From NCBI GenBank assembly GCA_034435015.1, contig DAOTYH010000065.1:1-64000 (forward strand): 64,000 nt of DNA. The letters run 5' to 3'. Source of the stretch: DAOTYH01 sp034435015 (GTDB taxonomy: Bacteria > Chloroflexota > Anaerolineae > Aggregatilineales > UBA3940). Every line of letters begins with the position of its first letter. Within the stretch, counting starts at the first letter, position 1. Shown in pieces: positions 50,421 to 57,631 of this stretch. The translations under genes and the position numbers were made by a program. The notes under the pieces are model-generated. The model was not told the DNA's origin, made no database searches, and saw only the letters and a program-made list of their open reading frames with translations.

Positions 50421-51632
50421 ATGGGGAACAGAAAATGGTGGGTCATTGCTTTCGTGGCCGGCATACTGCTGGCAGTCAGCCTTGCCTGTGCTACTCCTGC
50501 CGTGCTGACCGGCGAGGGCGTCCAGATCGTCACAGCGACGCCGGGGGGGGCCGGCGGGGCCGAAGCCGGCAGTCCGACCGCACAGGTCACCGTCCAGCCG
50601 GAGATCATCACCAGTGCGCAGGCCGAAGATGAACTGCTGGCGGCACTCTATGAGCGGGTTTCGCCAGCCGTGGTTAACATCACCGTCAGCCGGCGCACCA
50701 GTCAGGGCCAACTGGTGGACTATGCCAACGGCTCCGGCTTTGTGATTGACTCGGACGGGCATATTGTCACCAACAACCATGTCGTGGCCAACGCCGACGC
50801 TGTGCGCGTCTCCTTTAACGATGGGACGGTGCTGGAGGCGGAGATCATCGGGCGGGACGCCTACAGCGATCTGGCGGTCATTCAGATCACCCCGCCGGAC
50901 GGCTACAGCCTGACAACAGTCGAGCTGGGCGACTCCAATACCCTGCGGGTCGGCGAGCGGGTGGTGGCTATCGGCAACCCATTCGGCCTGACCGGCTCAA
51001 TGACCGTCGGGATTGTCAGCGCCATCGGGCGCACCCTGCCCACGCAGGTTCAGACTCAGCAGGGCGCTTACAGCAACCCGATGATCATCCAGACCGACGC
51101 CGCCATTAACCCCGGCAACTCCGGCGGGCCGCTCCTGAACTCAGCCGGGCAGGTGGTGGGGGTCAATGCCGCCATTGAAAGCACAACCGGCGTGAACGCC
51201 GGCGTCGGGTTTGCTATCCCGATTAACACGGTCAAGCGCATTGTCCCGCAATTGATTGAATCGGGCCGTGCGGCCTATCCCTATCTAGGCATCAGCGCCC
51301 AGACCCTGCCCACACTGGCCGATCTAGCGCTGGAATACGACGTGCCGGTGACACGCGGCGTGCTGGTCAGCACCGTCACTGAGGGCAGTCCCGCCGCACG
51401 GGCCGGTCTGCGGGGCGGCAGCCGCACGGTCAACTTTCGCGGCGCAGAGGTACAGCTCGGCGGGGACATCATCACAGCCATTGACGGCACACCGCTCCGC
51501 AGTTTCGACGAGTTGCTGAGCTACCTTGTCTCCTACTGCTCGCCCGGCCAGACGGTCACCCTGACGGTCGTGCGCGGCAGTCAAACGCTGGAGGTACCGG
51601 TCACGCTGGGGACACGCCCCAGCGGCAACTGA
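50421..51632 (+). CDS. HtrA/DegP-like serine protease with PDZ domain, lipoprotein
   Basis: A trypsin-like protease of 403 residues for envelope protein quality control. The signal peptide has the lipobox V-S-L-A-C (Cys about 21), so it is membrane-anchored, with a Gly/Thr linker after it. The catalytic triad is His120 (T-N-N-H-V-V), Asp150 (Y-S-D-L-A-V) and Ser234 (G-N-S-G-G-P). One PDZ domain (about 290-395) has an insertion-like segment R-T-V-N-F-R-G-A-E-V-Q-L-G-G. The start has AGGAGG and AGGAG upstream. It ends before a strong terminator. Confidence 0.94.
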   Translation: MGNRKWWVIAFVAGILLAVSLACATPAVLTGEGVQIVTATPGGAGGAEAGSPTAQVTVQPEIITSAQAEDELLAALYERVSPAVVNITVSRRTSQGQLVDYANGSGFVIDSDGHIVTNNHVVANADAVRVSFNDGTVLEAEIIGRDAYSDLAVIQITPPDGYSLTTVELGDSNTLRVGERVVAIGNPFGLTGSMTVGIVSAIGRTLPTQVQTQQGAYSNPMIIQTDAAINPGNSGGPLLNSAGQVVGVNAAIESTTGVNAGVGFAIPINTVKRIVPQLIESGRAAYPYLGISAQTLPTLADLALEYDVPVTRGVLVSTVTEGSPAARAGLRGGSRTVNFRGAEVQLGGDIITAIDGTPLRSFDELLSYLVSYCSPGQTVTLTVVRGSQTLEVPVTLGTRPSGN

Positions 51633-51659
51633 AGCCCTGCTGTAGGGAATTGCCACACC

Positions 51660-51696
51660 AAGAGGGTCAGGGAAGTGAGACCCTGACCCTCTTTTT
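51660..51696 (+). terminator. Strong intrinsic terminator after htrA-like gene
   Basis: AAGAGGGTCAGGG (51660-51672) pairs perfectly with CCCTGACCCTCTT (51681-51693) over an eight-base loop, then a run of T. It directly abuts the stop of the convergent gene. Confidence 0.92.
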
Positions 51697-51962
51697 TACT
51701 TCAGCGCCCGGATGTCCCCTGCTTCCTGCACATCTACTGGAATGCCCTCCAGCATCACAGGCAACAGCTCTTCGGGCGGAAGGTCAGAGGGCGGGTACTT
51801 ACGGTGTACCATGACCACAATGCACACCTCATCGGTGTATGCACCGCCCCGCTGGCGCAGTCCCACTCCGACCCCGACCACGCCGGGGCGGGCCAGCAGG
51901 TCAGACTCGTAGCGGGCCTTCACGGCTCTCGCCTGCTCAAACAGCGCCTCCGGATCGGCCAT
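51696..51962 (-). CDS. Small conserved hypothetical protein
   Basis: A protein of 88 residues. It has a helical start, then R-P-G-V-V-G-V-G-V-G-L-R-Q-R-G-G, a strand I-V-V-M-V-H-R-K, and L-P-P-E-E-L-L-P-V-M-L-E-G-I-P-V-D-V-Q-E-A-G near the end. This pattern ('N-V-V-G-V-G-x-G' then 'P-x-x-(I/L)-E-G-V-P-V-D-V-x-E-x-G') is like the N-terminal segment found before trypsin-like and Nal1-type domains, here as a free-standing protein; that resemblance is from memory of the pattern. It starts 4 bases after the stop of the next upstream gene, so it is the last of a three-gene minus-strand operon. Confidence 0.65.
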   Translation of the reverse strand: MADPEALFEQARAVKARYESDLLARPGVVGVGVGLRQRGGAYTDEVCIVVMVHRKYPPSDLPPEELLPVMLEGIPVDVQEAGDIRALK

Positions 51963-51966
51963 CGGG

Positions 51967-52614
51967 CTAGAACTCCTCCTCGCTCTCCGCTGAGCCGTCC
52001 ACGCGGTCAGCGATGTCGCACAACAGATTGAACAGGGCCTCCAGATAGTCCACGTCCTTCTCTTGACCGATGCAGGTATAAGTCAACTGCCGGCCTTCCA
52101 ACTTGATCACGGCGTTTTTCTTGACCTTCGCCATCAGGTCATGGCGCAGCATGTCACTCTCCCCCAGCAACCCAAGCGCGAACTCCGGCGGTTTGCTCTT
52201 GACCACATAGCGCTGATCAAAGGCATCATCGCCGATCTTCACATCCTGTATCCCCAGCGCCTCGCCCAGCTTACTGAGTATCCCCGCCGGAGAGAGCTGG
52301 AAGAAGCCGCCCGCGCTGTTCTGAACCCCTGCCGAGATCAGAGTGTAAATGGCAGAGCTTTCCCCAGAATCGACCACGTAGGTCGTCAAGGTCAGCGGTC
52401 GGCGGCGGTAGTCACCGCTCAGGCTGGCCCGGCGGCGAATTCCCTTTCCGCGCTCCAACAGCAGGCCGGTGCGCAATGACAACTGATCCCAGGCCTCCAG
52501 GACGGCCCTTTGTCTCCTAGCGGCAAAGAAGATGATCAGCGCCACAGCTACGATGACCAGCACAGTCCCCCAGAGGACGAGGGAGGGTATTATCCCAACA
52601 GGAAAGTCAAACAT
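51967..52614 (-). CDS. Membrane-anchored hypothetical protein
   Basis: A protein of 215 residues not assigned to a family. One hydrophobic helix (about 8-32) anchors it, with the remainder cytoplasmic: G-L-L-L-E-R-G-K-G-I-R-R-R-A-S-L-S-G-D-Y-R-R-R-P-like basic strand-rich part, then I-G-D-D-A-F-D-Q-R-Y-V-V-K-S near 140 and an acidic tail S-A-E-S-E-E-E-F. The 'I-G-D-x-x-F-D-x-x-(F/Y)-x-(V/I)-x-(S/G)' motif is seen in several uncharacterised bacterial membrane proteins. It overlaps the preceding hydrolase gene by eight bases. Confidence 0.65.
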   Translation of the reverse strand: MFDFPVGIIPSLVLWGTVLVIVAVALIIFFAARRQRAVLEAWDQLSLRTGLLLERGKGIRRRASLSGDYRRRPLTLTTYVVDSGESSAIYTLISAGVQNSAGGFFQLSPAGILSKLGEALGIQDVKIGDDAFDQRYVVKSKPPEFALGLLGESDMLRHDLMAKVKKNAVIKLEGRQLTYTCIGQEKDVDYLEALFNLLCDIADRVDGSAESEEEF

Positions 52615-53497
52615 TCGGTTGCCTTTCTTCCATCAGGCAGGCGCGGAAAAAACCGAGCACCCGCCGCCGGTATTCTGCCGGCTCGCGCTCGTGTGCCTCG
52701 CGGTGCCCCGCCCCTTCGACGCGCCACAACAGCTTAGGCTCGCCGCAGGCCGTGAAGAGAGCCTCCTGATCAGCCAGCGGCACAAACGGATCGCGGTCCC
52801 CATAGATGAACAGCACCGGACGGGGCACGATCCGGCCTGCATGAGGGAGCGGGCTGGCCTCATCTAGATTCAAGCCCAGCCGCAGTTCAATGACGTGTTG
52901 GATCAGCCGGGCCAGCGGCCTGAGCGGATGCCCTGTCTTCTCACGCAAGAATCCCTCGATAGCGTGAGCAGGATGCACAAAGCCGCCGTCACAGACCACA
53001 CAGGCCACGCGGCTGTCCGCCGCCGCGACATGCAGGGCCACTGCCCCGCCCATCGAAAAACCCAGCACCCCGATCCGTTCCACCCCGCGCGAACGCAGAA
53101 AATCAAGCGCGCCCAGCAGATCAGATACCTCATGGATGCCAAAGGTGACTTGTGACCCCTCGCTGGCCCCATGCGCCCGCCAGTCAAACTGAAGCACATC
53201 AAAACCCGCCGCCGCAAAATCCGGCAGGAAGTGCGTATCGCCGTCCATACTGCCGAACAGGCCGGCACAGAAGATCACCACCGGACGCCCTTTTCCCGTG
53301 CCGGTCAGCCAGCCGCCCAGCCGCAGGCCGTCCCGCGCCGGGAAGCTCACACGCTCAAAGGGCAGGCTGTAATCGGCGGGGGTGACAGCCGGGTCGGGGC
53401 GGTAACGCCGGATCACCCGCCCGGCCATCAGCCATAGAGCGGCCAGCGCCAAGCCGGCCAACGCAGTCAGGGTGACGAGGAGGAAAGCGGCAAGCAT
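52607..53497 (-). CDS. Membrane-anchored alpha/beta hydrolase
   Basis: A hydrolase of 296 residues with an N-terminal membrane helix (about 4-26). The fold shows F-D-W-R-A-H-G-A-S-E-G, the nucleophile elbow G-F-S-M-G-G-A-V (Ser about 145), Y-G-D-R-D-P-F-V-P with the acid, and a catalytic His in G-A-G-H-R-E. This is the BEM46/FrsA-like 'alpha/beta hydrolase with signal anchor' group; the substrate is unknown. It is the first of three overlapping or abutting minus-strand genes, starting behind GGGGGC. Confidence 0.86.
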   Translation of the reverse strand: MLAAFLLVTLTALAGLALAALWLMAGRVIRRYRPDPAVTPADYSLPFERVSFPARDGLRLGGWLTGTGKGRPVVIFCAGLFGSMDGDTHFLPDFAAAGFDVLQFDWRAHGASEGSQVTFGIHEVSDLLGALDFLRSRGVERIGVLGFSMGGAVALHVAAADSRVACVVCDGGFVHPAHAIEGFLREKTGHPLRPLARLIQHVIELRLGLNLDEASPLPHAGRIVPRPVLFIYGDRDPFVPLADQEALFTACGEPKLLWRVEGAGHREAHEREPAEYRRRVLGFFRACLMEERQPNV

Positions 53498-53589
53498 GCC
53501 CCCATCATATAACCATTTGCGCCGGCGCGAAAGAGCGGAAACGGCCTGACGGCCTGCGGCAGTAGCAACAGCCCTTCCGCCGGCAACAC

Positions 53590-53617
53590 AAAAGGGCGTG
53601 AGACTGCACGCCCTTTT
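53590..53617. terminator. Bidirectional intrinsic terminator
   Basis: AAAAGGGCGTG (53590-53600) pairs perfectly with CACGCCCTTTT (53607-53617) over six bases. It ends the hutU-methyltransferase transcript on the minus strand (stop at 53667) before the hydrolase operon. Confidence 0.88.
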
Positions 53618-53666
53618 ATGCCGCTACAAGGGATGTCCTCGCCCCTGACTTGGACGGGCGCTCCTG

Positions 53667-54521
53667 TCAGCCCGCCTCCTTAGGCTGATGCTTGCGCCAA
53701 TACGAGATGTAGCGCGAGCCGTAGTCATCGCGCCCCAGCAGGAGATCAGTGGCGCGGATGGTCGGGCACAGCTTGGCCGGATGGGTGATGGCACAGGTCG
53801 CCCCCATCTGCATCGCCAGCGCAAGGAACGCCTGATTGATCGTCTGGCGGTCAGGCAGGCCAAAGGAGACGTTGCTTGCCCCCAGATTGATGTTCACGCC
53901 GAACTTTTCGCGCACCAGCCGGATGGTCTCCAGCGTGATCACGCCGGCTTTGCTGTCCGCGCCAACGGTCATCACCAGCGGGTCAATGACCACATCCTCA
54001 ATGGGAATGCCGATCCGGGCGGCCCGCTCAATGATCTTCTCGGCGATGGCCAGGCGCTTCTCCGGATCATTGGGGATGCCGCTGTCGTCCATCGTCAGGC
54101 CGATCACAGCGGCGTTGTATTCCTTGACCAGCGGCAGGACAGCGTCAAGCATGGCCTCCTCGCCGTTCACTGAGTTAACCAGCGCTCTGCCGGGTGTAAC
54201 AGGCAGGGCCGCCGCCAGCGCTTTTGGATTGGGCGTATCAATACAGATCGGCACATCCGTCACGCCGGCTACCACCTGAATCACCTCTGGAAGCATGGCG
54301 ACATCGTCCATGCCGGGCACGCCGACATTCACATCCAGCACGTCGGCGCCGGCCCCGACCTGCTCGACGGCTAACTGCTTCACATACTCAAAGTCGCGCT
54401 CCTGCAAGGCCGCCGCCAGTTTCTTGCGGCCAGTCGGGTTGATCTGTTCGCCAATCACGACGAACGGCTTGGCAATATCAATGACGACGGTCTTGCTCTG
54501 ACTGCGAAGAATAGTTTGCAT
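53667..54521 (-). CDS. Pterin-binding methyltetrahydrofolate methyltransferase (corrinoid-protein type)
   Basis: A TIM-barrel enzyme of 284 residues with the pterin-binding domain of MetH, AcsE and MtgA-like methyltransferases. It shows V-I-G-E-Q-I-N-P-T-G-R-K-K, A-D-V-L-D-V-N-V-G-V-P, I-D-T-P-N-P-K-A-L, N-S-V-N-G-E, and G-A-S-N-V-S-F-G-L-P-D-R near 225, all typical. It would move a methyl group between methyl-THF and a cobalamin protein; no corrinoid protein is adjacent. The start ATG 54521 has AAAGGA about ten bases upstream; the frame open to 54560 is not conserved. It follows hutU by 77 bases. Confidence 0.9.
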   Translation of the reverse strand: MQTILRSQSKTVVIDIAKPFVVIGEQINPTGRKKLAAALQERDFEYVKQLAVEQVGAGADVLDVNVGVPGMDDVAMLPEVIQVVAGVTDVPICIDTPNPKALAAALPVTPGRALVNSVNGEEAMLDAVLPLVKEYNAAVIGLTMDDSGIPNDPEKRLAIAEKIIERAARIGIPIEDVVIDPLVMTVGADSKAGVITLETIRLVREKFGVNINLGASNVSFGLPDRQTINQAFLALAMQMGATCAITHPAKLCPTIRATDLLLGRDDYGSRYISYWRKHQPKEAG

Positions 54522-54598
54522 GGGTTTCTTTTCCTTTCCCGTTTGACAGGCGGGTTTCACATCTTTCAGATAACAACAGGTGCGGCTTCGCAGGCCGG

Positions 54599-56263
54599 TT
54601 ACTTCATCATCGGTATCTTGAGGCCGTGTTTGCGGGCAAAGGAGATGGCCTCCTCATAGCCGGCATCCACATGGCGGATGACACCCATCCACGGGTCGGC
54701 AGTCAGCACACGAGCCAGCCGTGCGGCGGCCTCCGGCGTGCCGTCTGCCACGATGACCTGACCGGCATGCTGGCTGTATCCGATCCCTACCCCGCCGCCG
54801 TGATGGAAGGAGACCCACGTTGCGCCGCAGACCGCATTGAGCGCAAAGTTCAGCAGTGGCCAATCCGAGATAGCATCGGAGCCGTCTTTCATCCCCTCTG
54901 TCTCACGGTTAGGCGACGCGACCGAGCCGGAGTCGAGATGGTCACGCCCGATCACAATCGGCGCACTGACCTCGCCGCGGGCTACCATCTCGTTAAAGGC
55001 CAGCCCGGCCTTGATGCGCTCGCCGTAGCCCAGCCAGCAGATGCGGGCGGGCAGTCCCTGAAAATGCACCTGATCCTGCGCCATCTTGATCCAGCGCACC
55101 AGATGCTCCTGTTCGGGGAACAGCTCGATGATCTTGGCATCAGTAGCGTAGATGTCTTCCGGGTCGCCGGAAAGCGCCACCCATCGGAACGGCCCCTTGC
55201 CCTCGCAGAACAGCGGGCGGATGTAGGCCGGAACAAAGCCGGGATAGATGAAGGCATCCTTCACGCCGTAATCATAGGCACGCTGGCGCAGGTTGTTGCC
55301 GTAGTCAAACACAATCGCGCCGCGCTTGTGCATCTCGACCATCGCCGCGCAGTGCTCAGCCATCGTGCGCTGTGACTCCTGCTGGTAGGTCTTGGGGTCA
55401 CGCTGACGGAGTTCAACCGCTTCCTCCAGCGTCATACGGTTGGGGACGTACATCAGCGGGTCATGCGCGTTGGTCTGATCGGTGACCATATCGGGGATGA
55501 TGTTGCGGCGCACCAGCTCCGGGAAGACATCGCCGGCATTGCCGATCAGCCCGATTGAGACGCCCTCGCCGCGCTGTTTGTAGTCCTCCACCATCTTGAG
55601 CGCCTCATCCAGATCGCGCACCACCACATCCAGATAGGCGGTATCGAGGCGGCGCTGAGCACGCCACGGGTCCACCTCGACGATCAACCCCACGCCCTCA
55701 TTCATCTTGATAGCCAGCGGCTGAGCGCCTCCCATCTCGCCCAGGCCGGCAGTCAGCACAAACTTGCCGCGCAGTGACTGGCCGGGGCCGTAGTGCTTCT
55801 GGGCGGCGGCGGCCAGCGTCTCATACGTCCCTTGCAAAATGCCCTGCGTGCCGATATAAATCCATGAGCCTGCCGTCATCTGGCCGTACATGATCAGGCC
55901 TTCGCGCTCCCACTTGTCGAAGTTCTCCTGAGTAGCCCAGTGCGGAACAATGTTCGAGTTGGCCAGGATCACGCGCGGGGCGTCGCGGTGGGTGCGCAAG
56001 ATTCCAACCGGCTTGCCAGACTGGACGAGCAGGGTCTCGTCATCTTCCAGATTCCTGAGCGACTCAAGGATAGCGTCAAACGCCTCCCAGTTGCGGGCCG
56101 CTTTACCGCGTCCGCCGTACACGATCAGGTTGTCAGGGTCGCCTGCCACGTCGGGGTCCAGATTGTTCTGGATCATGCGGTAGGCGGCCTCCTGCAGCCA
56201 GCCCTTGCAGGTCAACTGTGTGCCTGTCGGGGCATGGATCACACGCTTTTGACCAGTTGCCAT
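54599..56263 (-). CDS. hutU: Urocanate hydratase HutU
   Basis: Converts urocanate to imidazolonepropionate, the second step of histidine breakdown, using bound NAD+ as electrophile. The 554-residue length is normal. Seen are V-Y-G-G-R-G-K-A-A-R-N, Y-I-G-T-Q-G-I-L-Q-G-T, L-T-A-G-L-G-E-M-G-G-A-Q, D-Q-T-N-A-H-D-P, and V-S-F-H-H-G-G-G-V-G, with the active-site Cys in P-A-R-I-C-W-L-G-Y-G-E-R. The start ATG 56263 follows GGGGAGAAAAGTCGT; the 80 codons open before it are not homologous. hutH, hutI and hutF/G are not adjacent. It is followed by the pterin-binding methyltransferase. Confidence 0.97.
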   Translation of the reverse strand: MATGQKRVIHAPTGTQLTCKGWLQEAAYRMIQNNLDPDVAGDPDNLIVYGGRGKAARNWEAFDAILESLRNLEDDETLLVQSGKPVGILRTHRDAPRVILANSNIVPHWATQENFDKWEREGLIMYGQMTAGSWIYIGTQGILQGTYETLAAAAQKHYGPGQSLRGKFVLTAGLGEMGGAQPLAIKMNEGVGLIVEVDPWRAQRRLDTAYLDVVVRDLDEALKMVEDYKQRGEGVSIGLIGNAGDVFPELVRRNIIPDMVTDQTNAHDPLMYVPNRMTLEEAVELRQRDPKTYQQESQRTMAEHCAAMVEMHKRGAIVFDYGNNLRQRAYDYGVKDAFIYPGFVPAYIRPLFCEGKGPFRWVALSGDPEDIYATDAKIIELFPEQEHLVRWIKMAQDQVHFQGLPARICWLGYGERIKAGLAFNEMVARGEVSAPIVIGRDHLDSGSVASPNRETEGMKDGSDAISDWPLLNFALNAVCGATWVSFHHGGGVGIGYSQHAGQVIVADGTPEAAARLARVLTADPWMGVIRHVDAGYEEAISFARKHGLKIPMMK

Positions 56264-56634
56264 ACGACTTTTCTCCCCACAATGTCCAAACTCAAGCAGA
56301 GACCGGGAGGCGCTCTCTGCCAAGCCATCCACCCGGCAGGCCGATCCCGCATGACCGGCGCTCATCTGCCTTATCAGCTTACGTCTAAGGAAGGCGGGGG
56401 TACGTTGTGCCCCCTCTGACAATGCAGAGGAAGACAGAGGGTCGAGAATCGGGGAGTTGCCGATGCTGACCTGCCCGCCATGAGATACCCCCCATCTCGG
56501 CATTGGGTTTATCAGCCACCACTACTATAATATAGCAAGATGCCCGAATCACGAAAAAAATCACCCGATAGTACCAGCCTCTGCCCACTGGGCTGTAACT
56601 TAACCCGTTCTTTCAACCCTATAGGAGAAACATC
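56264..56634. other. Divergent intergenic region between hutU and panB
   Basis: No gene or RNA family is recognised in 371 bases. An AT-rich core at about 56520-56535 has TATAAT on the plus strand and TATATT on the minus strand and is probably a two-way promoter. The hutU side gives a long leader of about 250 bases with several GC-rich inverted repeats; the panB side a leader of about 105 bases. Confidence 0.4.
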
Positions 56635-57489
56635 ATGACCGAACGCAAGAAGGTAACTCTGCCCGCCCTGTACAAAAAGTACCACGACGGCGAGCAGATC
56701 ACGATGCTGACCTGCTATGACTACCCCACCGCCTGCCTGCAAGATCAGGCCGGGATAGACATGGTGCTGGTCGGCGACAGCCTTGGTATGACCATGCTGG
56801 GCTACGAAAGCACCCTGCCGGTGACAATGGCCGACATGATCCGCCACGCGCAGGCGGTGCGGCGCGGCGCCCCGAACGTCTGGCTGATCGGTGACATGCC
56901 CTACATGACCTACCAGCCCAGCGTAGAAGATGCCATCCGCAACGCCGGGCGCTTCATGGCTGAGGCAGGCTGTGACGCGATCAAGCTGGAGGGGGGGCGT
57001 GAGATGGCCGACCGGATGGAAGGGATCGTCAAGGCAGGCATCCCTGCCATGGGGCACCTGGGGCTGACGCCGCAAAGCGCCTCCGCCTTGGGAGGCTTCC
57101 GCGTACAGGGCAAGGGTGCGGCGCAGGCCGCCCGCATCGTGGAGGATGCGCGGATTCTAGAGGAGGCCGGCGCGTTTTCGATCCTGCTGGAGCTGGTGCC
57201 CGACCGCGTATGCGAGCTGATCACACGGCGTGCCCATATCCCGATCATCAGCCTTGGCTCCGGCCCGCACGCCAACGGCCAGCTTCTGATTTACCATGAT
57301 ATGTTCGGGCTGTACCCGCGCTTCACGCCCAAGATGGCCAAACAGTACGCCAACGCCGGCGAGGTGATCTTGAACGGCCTGAAGCAGTACGTGGCTGAGG
57401 TAACCAGCAAGACCTTCCCCCAGCCGGAAAACTACTTCAGCATGAAGGATGAAGATTACGAGGAACTGCTCAAGCTGGTGGGAGAGTAA
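56635..57489 (+). CDS. panB: 3-methyl-2-oxobutanoate hydroxymethyltransferase PanB
   Basis: Makes ketopantoate from 2-oxoisovalerate and methylene-THF, the first step of pantothenate synthesis. The 284-residue TIM barrel has M-L-T-C-Y-D-Y-P-T-A, L-V-G-D-S-L-G-M with the Mg2+-binding Asp, I-K-L-E-G-G, M-G-H-L-G-L-T-P-Q, and I-S-L-G-S-G-P. panC and panD are not near. The start has AGGAG eight bases upstream. It uses folate one-carbon units, as do the neighbouring methyltransferase and gcvT, but no regulation in common is shown. Confidence 0.96.
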   Translation: MTERKKVTLPALYKKYHDGEQITMLTCYDYPTACLQDQAGIDMVLVGDSLGMTMLGYESTLPVTMADMIRHAQAVRRGAPNVWLIGDMPYMTYQPSVEDAIRNAGRFMAEAGCDAIKLEGGREMADRMEGIVKAGIPAMGHLGLTPQSASALGGFRVQGKGAAQAARIVEDARILEEAGAFSILLELVPDRVCELITRRAHIPIISLGSGPHANGQLLIYHDMFGLYPRFTPKMAKQYANAGEVILNGLKQYVAEVTSKTFPQPENYFSMKDEDYEELLKLVGE

Positions 57490-57511
57490 GACCTTCTCTT
57501 CCCCCGCTGTC

Positions 57512-57547
57512 TGCCGCAGGGGCGCGGCGCCCTGCGCTCCTGCGGCA
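57512..57547 (+). terminator. Hairpin after panB
   Basis: TGCCGCAGG (57512-57520) pairs with CCTGCGGCA (57539-57547); the 18-base loop is itself GC-rich and can pair. No T run follows, so termination is uncertain. It is like the hairpin at 29600. Confidence 0.45.
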
Positions 57548-57631
57548 TGTGATCGAGGTTCAAGTGACCGGCCAGCCGATCAGCCTGTCTTTCCGCTTCA
57601 GCCGGGCCTTTTCACGGTGAGGTAGTATGAG

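Noticed and set aside
56264..56503. 80-codon extension of hutU
   Set aside because: HutU proteins begin near the ATG at 56263 and total length there is 554 residues, the norm; the extension has no homology pattern.
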